Assembly: GCF_904849725.1 (NCBI RefSeq)
Contig: NC_058518.1
Location: 329,304,581-329,368,580, forward strand
DNA: 64,000 nucleotides
Direction: 5' to 3'
Origin: Hordeum vulgare subsp. vulgare
Lineage: Eukaryota > Streptophyta > Magnoliopsida > Poales > Poaceae
The position numbers and the translations under genes were made by a program. The notes below the pieces were generated by a model. The model searched no databases, was not told the DNA's origin, and saw nothing but the letters and a program-made list of their open reading frames with translations. This document shows, piece by piece, positions 45,645-54,484 of the stretch; the first letter of the stretch is position 1, and each line of letters starts with the position of its first letter.

Positions 45645-45941
45645 CTATTGATGCTCCTTCTTGATTTCTACTTTCGCAGTGTCAAACGTCGCGAATCTCT
45701 CAAAGATTATTGTATCTATCCTTGATATGTTATAGTTCATCACGAAGCTCTCAAAGCTTGGTGGCAGTGACTTTTGGAGAACCATCACTATCTCATCTGG
45801 AAGATTAGCTCCCACTTGATTCAAGTGATTGTCGTACTCAGACAATCTGAGCACACGCTCAACGATTGAGCTTTTCTCCTTTACTTTGTGGTCAAAGAAT
45901 TTTGTTGGAGGTCTCGTACCTCTTAACAAGGGCACAAGCAT
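45645..45941 (-). pseudogene. Gag remnant of the BARE element
   Basis: 98 codons with DEIVMVLQKSLPPSFESFVM, the conserved SLPPS-F-F segment of Copia gag. Upstream and downstream gag sequence is out of frame or too diverged. Confidence 0.65.
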
Positions 45942-47508
45942 GAAATCACAATTTCATCTCTTTAGAACATCACTTATGTTCCGTGACGTTTAAAACGTTT
46001 TCGGTGCCTTGCTTCTAAGCCATTAAGTACTTTGCACTGAACTATCGTGTAGTCATCAGAAACGTGTATGTCGGATGTTCACAGCATCCACAGACGACGC
46101 TCGAGGTGCAGCACACCAAGTGGTGCATTAAGGACATAAGCCTTCTGCGCAGCAACGAGGACAATCCTCGGTTTTACAGACTCAGTCTGCAAAGTTTGCT
46201 ACTATCAATTTTCAACTAAATTTTCTCTAGGAACATAAAAAAACAGTAGAGCTATAGCGCAAGCTACATCGTAATTCGCAAAGACCATTAGACTATGTTC
46301 ATGACAATTAGTTCAATTAATCATATTACTTAAGAACTCCCACTCAAAAAGTACATCTCTCTAGTCATTTGAGTGGTACATGATCCAAATCCACTATCTC
46401 AAGTCCGATCATCACGTGAGTCGACAATAGTTTCAGTGGTAAGCATCCCTATGCTAATCATATCAACTATACGATTCATGCTCGACCTTTCGGTCTCATG
46501 TGTTCCGAGGCCATGTCTGCACATGCTAGGCTCGTCAAGCTTAACCCGAGTGTTCTGCGTGTGCAACTGTTTTGCACCCGTTGTATGTGAACGTTGAGTC
46601 TATCACACCCGATCATCACGTGGTGTCTCGAAACGAAGAACTGTCGCAACGGTGCACAGTCGGGGAGAACACAACTTCGTCTTGAAATTTTAGTGAGAGA
46701 TCACCTCATAATGCTACCGTCGTTCTAAGCAAAATAAGGTGCATAAAAGGATTAACATCACATGCAATTCATAAGTGACATGATATGGCCATCATCACGT
46801 GCTTCTTGATCTCCATCACCAAAGCACCGGCACGATCTTCTTGTCACCGGCGCCACACCATGATCATCCATCAACGTGTTGCCATCGGGGTTGTCGTGCT
46901 ACTTATGCTATTACTACTAAAGCTACATCCTAGCAAAATAGTAAACGCATCTGCAAGCACAAACGTTAGTATAAAGACAACCCTATGGCTCCTGCCGGTT
47001 GCCGTGCCATCGACGTGCAAGTCGATATTTCTATTACAACATGATCATCTCATACATCCAATATATCACATCACATCGTTGGCCATATCACATCACAATC
47101 ATACCCTGCAAAAACAAGTTAGACGTCCTCTAATTTTGTTGTTGCATGTTTTACGTGGTGACCGAGGGTATCTAGTAGGATCGCATCTTACTTACGCAAA
47201 CACCACAACGGAGATATATGAGTTGCTATTTAACCTCATCCAAGGACCTCCTCGGTCAAATCCGATTCAACTAAAGTTGGAGAAACAGTCACTTGCCAGT
47301 CATCTTTGAGCAAAGGGGGTTACTCGTAACGATGAAACCAGTCTCTCGTAAGCGTACGAGTAATGTCGGTCCAAGCCGCTTCAATCCAACAATACCGCGG
47401 AATCAAGAAAAGACTAAGGAGGGCAGCAAAACGCACATCACTGCCCACAAAAACTTTTGTGTTCTACTCGAGAAGACATCTACGCATGAACCTAGCTCAT
47501 GATGCCAC

Positions 47509-49319
47509 TGTTGGGGAACGTCGCAAGGGAAACAAAAAATTTCCTACGCGCACGAAGACCTATCATGGTGATGTCCATCTACGAGAGGGGATGAGTGATC
47601 TACGTACCCTTGTAGATCGTACAGCAGAAGCGTTAGTGAACGCGGTTGATGTAGTGGAACGTCCTCACGTCCCTCGATCCGCCCCGCGAACAATCCCGCG
47701 ATCAGTCCCACGATCTAGTACCGAACGGACGGCACCTCCGCGTTCAGCACACGTACAACTCGACGATGATCTCGGCCTTCTTGATCCAGCAAGAGAGACG
47801 GAGAGGTAGAAGAGTTCTCCGGCAGCGTGACGGCGCTCCGGAGGTTGGTGATGATCTTGTCTCAGCAGGGCTCCGCCCGAGCTCCGCAGAAACGCGATCT
47901 AGAGGAAAAACTATGGAGGTATGTGGTCGGGCAGCCGTGAGAAAGTCGTCTCAAATCAGCCCTAAAACCTCCGTATATATAGGTGGGAGGGAGGGGAGGA
48001 GGCAGCCTCAAAACCTAAAGGTTTGGCCGAAATTGGAGGTGGAGGAGTCCTACTCCAATCCTACTTGGAGTAGGATTCCACCTTCCCACTTGGAAACTCT
48101 TTCCACCTTGTGTTTTTTCCTTCTCAAACCTTATGGGCCTTAGTGGGAACTTATTCCAGCCCACGAGGGGCTGGTTTATCTCTTCCCATAGCCCATGAGA
48201 CCCCTTGGGGCGTGACACCCCTCCCGATGGTCCCCGGCACCCCTCCCGGCACTCCCGGTACACTACCGATGAGCCCGAAACTTTTCCGGTAATGCACGAA
48301 AACCTTCCGGTAACCAAATGAGGTCATCCTATATATCAATCTTCGTTTCCGGACCATTCCGGAAACCCTCGTGACGTCCGTGATCTCATCCGGGACTCCG
48401 AACAACATTCGGTAACCAACCATATAACTCAAATACGCATAAAACAACGTCGAACCTTAAGTGTGCAGACCCTGCGGGTTCGAGAACTATGTAGACATGA
48501 CCCGAGAGACTCCTCGGTCAATATCCAATAGCGGGACCTGGATGCCCATATTGGATCCTACATATTCTACGAAGATCTTATCGTTTGAACCTCAGTGCCA
48601 AGGATTCATATAATCCCGTATGTCATTCCCTTTGTCCTTCGGTATGTTACTTGCCCGAGATTCGATCGTCAGTATCCGTATACCTATTTCAATCTCGTTT
48701 ACTGGCAAGTCTCTTTACTCGTTCCGTAATACAAGATCCCGCAACTTACACTAAGTTACATTGCTTGCAAGGCTTGTGTGTGATGTTGTATTACCGAGTG
48801 GGCCCCGAGATACCTCTCCGTTCATACGGAGTGACAAATCCCAGTCTTGATCCATACTAACTCAACTAACACCTTCGGAGATACCTGTAGAGCATCTTTA
48901 TAGTCACCCAGTTACGTTGCGACGTTTGATACACACAAAGCATTCCTCCGGTGTCAGTGAGTTATATGATCTCATGGTCATAGGAATAAATACTTGACAC
49001 GCAGAAAACAGTAGCAACAAAATGACACGATCAACATGCTACGTCTATTAGTTTGGGTCTAGTCCATCACATGATTCTCCTAATGATGTGATCCCGTTAT
49101 CAAGTGACAACACTTGCCTATGGCCAGGAAACCTTGACCATCTTTGATTAACGAGCTAGTCAACTAGAGGCTTACTAGGGACAGTGTTTTGTCTATGTAT
49201 CCACACAAGTATTGTGTTTCCAATCAATACAATTATAGCATGGATAATAAACGATTATCATGAACTAAGAAATATAATAATAACTAATTTATTATTGCCT
49301 CTAGGGCATATTTCCAACA
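47509..49319 (-). mobile_element. 5' LTR of the BARE element
   Basis: 1811 bp, same length and, as far as I compared, same sequence as 40732-42542. It contains a TATATATAGG promoter-like stretch in the reading near 47985, on both strands' AT-rich core. Confidence 0.95.
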
Positions 49320-49324
49320 GGATT

Positions 49325-50261
49325 TGGGTCAAACGAAATTTTGCTTGGGTCTCCAACTCGAGCACCTTACCTCAGGAATAATGGTACACCAAGCTGCCTA
49401 TATCCAGAAAATATTGGAGAAATTCAATATGGACAAATCCTACCCATCTAAAACTTCCATGGTGGTTCGATCTCTAGACGTAGAGAAAGATCCGTTCAGA
49501 CCAAGGGATGATGGTGAAGAGATTTTGGGACCCGAGGTTCCATATCTCAGTGATGTTGGAGCGCTTATTTATCTTGCAAATTGCACAAGACCTGATATTG
49601 CATTTGCAGTAAATCTACTTGCTAGACACAGCGCAGCTCCCACCAAACGCCATTGGTCGGGAGTCAAGAATGTCTTTCGATATCTCCAAGGCACAAAGGA
49701 TCTTGGCCTATTCTTTCAGTTCCAGGAAAAACTGGACTCTGGTATAATTGGATATACAGATGCTGGTTATTTATCTGATCCCCATAATGCCAGATCGCAG
49801 ACCGGCTTTGTGTTCCTACATGGTGGAACTGCTATATCATGGAAGTCTTCGAAACAGACCCTTGTTGCAACATCTACCAATCATTCTGAAATAATTGCTT
49901 TATATGAGGCATCACGTGAATGCACTGGCTTCGCAAAATGATAAACCACATACAACAGTCATGTGGAATTGGTTCTATCGAATCACCTACCATTATCTAT
50001 GAAGATAATGCGGCTTGTGTTGCACAGATGCAAACAGGATACATAAAGAGCAATATCACTAAGCATATTGCTCCTAAGTTGTTTTATCCCCATGAACTCC
50101 AGAAAAGTGGTGAAATCAACATCTTGCAAGTCAAGTCATGTGATAATCTCGCTGATCTTTTCACAAAGTCTCTACCAGCTTCAACATTCCAGAAATACCT
50201 TCATGGAATTGGTATGCGACGGCTCCGAGATTTGCAAGAGTCAGGGGGAGTATCTTCTTGA
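49325..50261 (+). pseudogene. Copia pol, second part: end of RT, RNase H (frameshifted)
   Basis: Pol continues in phase after the BARE insertion with the RT end (FCLGLQLEHL, ALIYLANCTRPDIAFAVNLLAR) and the RNase H domain (GYTDAGYLSDPHNARSQTG, then SEIIALYEASRE). At about 49922-49930 a small indel brings a stop at 49939. The remainder (EDNAACVAQMQTG, HIAPKLFYPHE, DLFTKSLP) runs on in another frame to 50261. RNase H residues D, E and D are all present, so one indel plus the BARE insertion are the visible defects. Confidence 0.9.
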
Positions 50262-50638
50262 ACTGTTCCTGTTCAAAGCCTCATATTACACTCTTTTCCC
50301 TTTATGAGTTTACTCTAGAGGTTCTCATCAAGGTTTTTAATGAGGTAATATCAACATAAGAACACATGTCATACTATCTATTTTCTCCACCGAGGTTTTT
50401 AGAAAAAGTATATACGACATATTTATTGTCCTCTTATTCTATGGATACATTTCATATGGAGTTAACGGAGGCAATAACCATTATATGCGGTATCATTTTC
50501 TCCTTATTTTCTCACAGGGTTTGAAGGAGTTTTAGCTGCATATACTACACCACTCCTTATATTTTTCCCACGGGGTTTTTGGAGGAGACTATTACAAGAT
50601 GATGAACACGTTCAAGGACAAGTATAGATTAGGGGGAG

Positions 50639-50810
50639 TGTTAGAGTTTAATTAATTATGTAATTAATTAAGTTAATCCCTACTTGTAACCGCACGTGAA
50701 TCTTTCCCACGATGCGGGAACCGTTTTTCCCTGACATATAAAGTTCATCATCAAGGAATAAAATTGACAGTTGTTTTCATTTACATCTCTCTTTCATTTC
50801 AATCACAACA
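50639..50810 (+). mobile_element. 3' LTR of the Copia element
   Basis: 172 bp, preceded directly by the polypurine tract AGGGGGAG (50631-50638) and followed by GATTC. Confidence 0.9.
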
Positions 50811-50815
50811 GATTC

Positions 50816-51414
50816 AGCCTAATAGACTCGCATTGGTCCCGGTTGCCACTGGCTTATGTGGGCTTTGGTGCATTACCCATGTATTCCATTTAATTTAAAT
50901 GGGAGTCCAGGTATGCCATTTAACTCTTTTTAAGTGGATGGCATATGTGGGACAAGTGGTCACCACCGCCATTTACATCCTGAAGCATATGAAAAGCAAG
51001 ATAATCCAAAGACTTTGCTTTCCCCTTCACGACACCCACCTTTCACCTCTAACAGTACTGGCAAGTGGCAACACACTTCGTCATACATATATGAAACAGT
51101 TACTGTCCTCTCGGCATTGTGCATTCCACTGATACTGACCACTAATAACTCAGTATTTGTCTACTACTACTCGACAAAACGAAGAACACAAGGACTATCA
51201 AAACCTACGACACATACCATACAACCCCACACAACACAACTGACAGCCCAAGATTATGCACATCGCCGCTGAAATGCGGTGCCCCAACAGTTCCGGTGAG
51301 GCTGAGCAGGGGCCACAGGTCAGAAGAGCGGTGTACAAGTATGTGCTGCCAAGCCGTATATACACATGTTTTACACCAAAAGAAGACATACATACACAGC
51401 AGAATCGTAGCGCA
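50816..51414. other. Intergenic stretch between the Copia element and the BPS1-like gene
   Basis: This is the 3' flank and probably the 3' UTR of the minus-strand BPS1-like gene. No convincing ORF, transposon terminus or RNA gene was found. The sequence next to 50816 would have been contiguous with 34603-34647 before the Copia insertion. Confidence 0.4.
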
Positions 51415-52779
51415 TCAAGACCTAACCTCGGTGACCTTGCTTGCTGCATCGGACATCCTTAGATTGCAGAGCAATGCGTCACGTCCTGTAAGCACGATCT
51501 GGAAGAAGTCCCCGACTCGTTTTGACAAGGAATCCAACCCGAGCCGAAGCCCCTCGGCGCTTTTCGACATGCTGGAGATACAGTCCAGCAGCTGCTCTCT
51601 ACCTTCCGAGACACTGGTTCTCTCAGGAATGATGGCGATATTCTCATCTACGAAGCCATTTGTCCCAATTATGTTGTTATCTTCACTGATACTCTCAGGC
51701 GCGATCAGCTTATTCTCATAGCGGGTGTTATCTTCCTGCATCATTTCAGCTTCTTGTGTTCCTTCTTCTGTACTACTCTCTGTCATGGTCACTTCACACT
51801 CCTGGGTACTGTCATCAGCTAGCTTAAGATTACACTCAGGGCCTCCTTTCTGTTCAGTACTGTCAGGCATCAGCATTTGCTTTGAAAGGCTGACAGCACA
51901 AGCCAGGTTGTCATTTTCTTCTTCAAGCTGAGCAGTCCTAGTCAATGCATGCAGTTTTCTGGCACATGCTTCAACTTCTTCCAGCTCTTTTACAGCTGAA
52001 ACACTTCCTTTGGATAATCGCCTTTTGACTTCCCCGCTGATGGTAGCATGAAGATCATTGAAGGCTTGTGACCAACCAAATTTCTGAGGGATATGCAACT
52101 CCACCAATGGCTTGGGACTACCTGACAGCGCAGCCACAAAGACGCTGCAGGTAAAGACCGTCACAGACTCTACTCCATACAAAGCTCTCATGAGGACCTT
52201 CCCCTTGGCAGAATTCTTGACCTTCATCAGACAAAGGCTCTCAGCAAGTTCCTGCAAGGCCGTTGAGCAGCCGTCGAGCCTTGGGCGCGCTGTGTCCACT
52301 TTGTCCATCCACTCCTTAAGTGATACCTCAGCTCGCTTGAGCTGTTCCAATGACGGCACACCACTTTTGGTATCCAAAACATGCAGGACATACTTCACAA
52401 GCAACTGCCCTTGGTCCAACCGAGCGAGCTCCGAGCTTAGCGCGATGCAGATGTCCAGCAACTTCACGCTGCTGTTTAAGTAAATGTCCACCCATTTCTC
52501 ATCCCAATCCGAGACAGGCAGCTCAAGCTCGGTTATCAGGGTGCCTATGTTGGCATGCAGCTCTGACAAGCAATCCACAGCAAGCCTCATCCAGGACAGG
52601 GTGAGGACCTCCAAGGCATTCTCCGGCTTTAGCTTCCTCAAGCTCAGGGCCAGGGCATCTTCATATGACTTGAGCAGCGCCTGGAGCTTCCGAGGCAGGT
52701 GAGGCCCTCCTGGAAGGATGACCCGGAAGGGGTTCCCCACGGGGAAGAAAGACCTATGTCCGTCGTCTGGGCGGCTCAT
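51415..52779 (-). CDS. BPS1-like (BYPASS1/DUF793) protein
   Basis: An intact gene of 454 codons. I start it at MSRPDDGHRS, which matches the N-terminus of BYPASS1 relatives (FFPVGNPFR follows); the frame is open 28 codons further upstream, but that part looks intronic. Conserved segments are LSWMRLAVDCLSELH (near 75), TLITELELPVSDWDEKWVD (near 92), LDICIALSSELARLDQGQLL (near 120) and the C-terminal LSKRVGDFFQIVLTGRDALL. Between about residues 285 and 400 lies a polar Glu/Thr-rich region, making it longer than Arabidopsis BPS1 (about 350). BPS1 in Arabidopsis prevents production of a root-derived mobile signal that arrests shoots; biochemical function is unknown. No lesion seen. Confidence 0.85.
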   Translation of the reverse strand: MSRPDDGHRSFFPVGNPFRVILPGGPHLPRKLQALLKSYEDALALSLRKLKPENALEVLTLSWMRLAVDCLSELHANIGTLITELELPVSDWDEKWVDIYLNSSVKLLDICIALSSELARLDQGQLLVKYVLHVLDTKSGVPSLEQLKRAEVSLKEWMDKVDTARPRLDGCSTALQELAESLCLMKVKNSAKGKVLMRALYGVESVTVFTCSVFVAALSGSPKPLVELHIPQKFGWSQAFNDLHATISGEVKRRLSKGSVSAVKELEEVEACARKLHALTRTAQLEEENDNLACAVSLSKQMLMPDSTEQKGGPECNLKLADDSTQECEVTMTESSTEEGTQEAEMMQEDNTRYENKLIAPESISEDNNIIGTNGFVDENIAIIPERTSVSEGREQLLDCISSMSKSAEGLRLGLDSLSKRVGDFFQIVLTGRDALLCNLRMSDAASKVTEVRS

Positions 52780-52783
52780 TTCA

Positions 52784-53362
52784 CTGCGGCACACAATAAT
52801 CGACACATAACCTTCAATTAGCACGCCACATCGCAAACAGTAAGAACATAAGCATCCAAACAATACATAATAATTAGGAAACGTGCTCGTTTGATAGCCA
52901 AGCGATGCATATGGTGCCTGTCAGTACTTGGCAGCGTGGAAACAGCGCAGGGTTCGTAGACTCGTTTTAGAATCTCTTTTCGTGATTGACCTCACAGATA
53001 AGCTTGTGTCACAGCTACAAATCCTAGCGGCACTTCTCTCGGCTCACTGGACCGCACCAACAGCAGTAACCGCGACACACGAAGAACACATTACTACAGC
53101 AGCCCTCATAACTAAAGAAGCAAGCTAGGCTATTGAAATCAGGAAACCCTGTGAGAGATCATGGATAGCTAAGTAACAGGACTCGAATCGCGAGATCCAC
53201 CAAGCTAGAGGTAGAACCCGCACCAATTAAATCCTAGAGCCGACCTGATTGACATTAGATTCACTGAAACTTGCCCCTAAAATTTGGGCACAAATAGCGA
53301 GTCCCCACGAAACCAAACAAGCAGAAAATCGAGATCAGTGAACAGATCGTGCTACAGCTTAC
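52784..53362 (-). other. Probable 5'-UTR intron of the BPS1-like gene
   Basis: On the minus strand a good donor, GAG followed by GTAAGC, lies at 53362. An acceptor, GCCGCAG, lies 4 nt before the ATG, giving a 579-nt intron. The untranslated first exon would then lie above 53363, where the sequence turns moderately GC-rich. Inferred from splice-site sequence only. Confidence 0.45.
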
Positions 53363-53813
53363 CTCGATTCGATGCGCGTCGGATCCGGTTCGAGCTTGAT
53401 TGGGGATTTTGGGGTAAGTTTGCGGCGTCTGGTGGGGGAAGTTGTGTGCTCTGTTTTGTCCCGTTTGGTACGAGGGTGGTGGCACAGAGAGGGGATAGGT
53501 TAGAAAATGGGGGAGGCAGAAAGTTCGAGACGCGCAGTACGCCGTTAGTGCTAGGGCTAGGGCTAGGGCGGGCTTGGATGGGTCGCGCGGGCGTGAGTGA
53601 CCCGTTGCCGTTGGGCTGCGATTTTCCTTTTCCCCACCTTCTGTGGTAGGATTTCTTTTCCGTTTTACCTGGAGTGCGCTCCAGCTGCGCCAATCGCCAT
53701 CCGATTGCGTTTGCACGACGATTTTCATTTGTCGATCTGTGCCATTTTTATGCCAGGTGGTCAGTGGCGTGTCTGCCCTCGGTCCTAATCAGCAGGCTGC
53801 AAGATGTTCCATG
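53363..53813 (-). promoter_or_regulatory. Probable promoter and first-exon region of the BPS1-like gene
   Basis: A GC-richer stretch with short GGGCTA-type repeats (GCTAGGGCTAGGGCTAGGGC near 53552) and no convincing ORF. Position upstream of the 5'-UTR intron donor suggests promoter and 5' UTR. No clear TATA box. Confidence 0.35.
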
Positions 53814-53816
53814 TAA

Positions 53817-54162
53817 GAGCAAGTATACTAGTACCTAGTCAGCCGGCTACAAGCTCTTCCACGTCAGAGAAAGTCTAGCTGGAGGGGAGAGAAAGCAAGA
53901 GAGAGAAGGGAGCCGGCGCTTCAATTGTCGCCTGGCTACACCACAATACCCAAGAGAAAAGAACTGCATGCAATGGTTGAAGGCTGTCGCGGCTCCCTCC
54001 TCTCCAATCAGTTGTGTTTTTATCTCTTCCATACATGTAAACATTAACTGCTATAGCCAATGCTTGCAGCCAGCTTTATTATATGAGATTTGCTTTACGA
54101 AGACTACAAGTGACATGGCAATGGCATAGAGCCGGTAGTCGGCTCTACTATTAACCATGCTC
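53817..54162. mobile_element. MITE, Harbinger-like
   Basis: 346 bp with imperfect terminal repeats GAGCAAGTATACTAGTA and, on the complement, GAGCATGGTTAATAGTAG. TAA lies on both sides (53814-53816 and 54163-54165). No ORF of note. Confidence 0.65.
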
Positions 54163-54165
54163 TAA

Positions 54166-54481
54166 GCAAAATCCTATGTGGCAGAGTGAGAAAGGGAGAG
54201 AGAGAATGAAGCGGGCGCTTCTGTTATTGACGGGCTGCAGCATGCTAAACTAGAATAAAGCATCTGCATGCAGCCGGTGTAGGTACTTTTGGTTGCCGTT
54301 TCCACCTGTCTTTCAATCACGTGAGTACCCTATGCTTTTTCACATGCAAACAATTAATGATACAGTACATCTAACAGCTAACATGTAGTCATCCTATTAT
54401 ATGAGCTAACTTTTACAATAGCTATAAAATGACATGGTACATCCTTAGAGCCTGCAGTGGGCTCTTCCATTAATCATGCTC
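54166..54481. mobile_element. Second, related MITE, left end truncated
   Basis: It ends ATTAATCATGCTC followed by TAA, like the neighbour, and shares the GAGAGAGA-rich part, GCGGGCGCTTC and a CTGCATGCA word with it. The left terminal repeat is missing where it meets the first MITE. Confidence 0.5.
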
Positions 54482-54484
54482 TAA

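Larger units (their letters stand above)
42543..47508 (-). mobile_element. Interior of the BARE element, coding capacity lost
   Basis: 4966 bp. Remnants of the expected polyprotein are recognisable on the minus strand in the right order (gag at 45645-45941, integrase at 44097-44595), but no frame exceeds about 100 codons. The stretch 42543-44096 should hold RT and RNase H and shows only scattered, broken similarity. The end by 47508 carries the primer site GTGGCATCATGAGC, a diverged initiator tRNA-Met type. Confidence 0.8.
40732..49319 (-). mobile_element. Complete BARE1/WIS/Angela-type Copia element, minus strand
   Basis: An 8588-bp element made of LTRs 40732-42542 and 47509-49319 (1811 bp each) and a 4966-bp interior. 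The 5-bp duplication GGATT flanks it at 40727-40731 and 49320-49324. The LTRs read the same wherever I compared them, at a constant offset of 6777 bp. On the minus strand they open TGTTGGAAATATGCC and close CCCCAACA. The polypurine tract lies at 42543 onward and the primer site next to 47508. It lies in the RT gene of the older Copia element. The interior has length close to a full element but no long frame. Confidence 0.95.
34648..50810 (+). mobile_element. Copia retrotransposon with short LTRs, interrupted by a BARE element
   Basis: LTRs of 188 bp (34648-34835) and 172 bp (50639-50810) open TGTTAGAG and close CACAACA. The 5-bp duplication GATTC flanks the element (34643-34647 and 50811-50815). 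Without the BARE insert it is about 7570 bp. The order is LTR, primer site, a 2-kb leader with a GC-rich block, gag, a 199-bp gap, pol (protease, integrase, RT, RNase H: Copia order), polypurine tract GGGGGAG and LTR. One frameshift in RNase H and the BARE insertion break pol. Confidence 0.9.

Noticed and set aside
52780..52863. 28-codon N-terminal extension of the BPS1-like frame
   Set aside because: The family starts at the later Met, and a good 3' splice site lies between, so the extension is probably intron.
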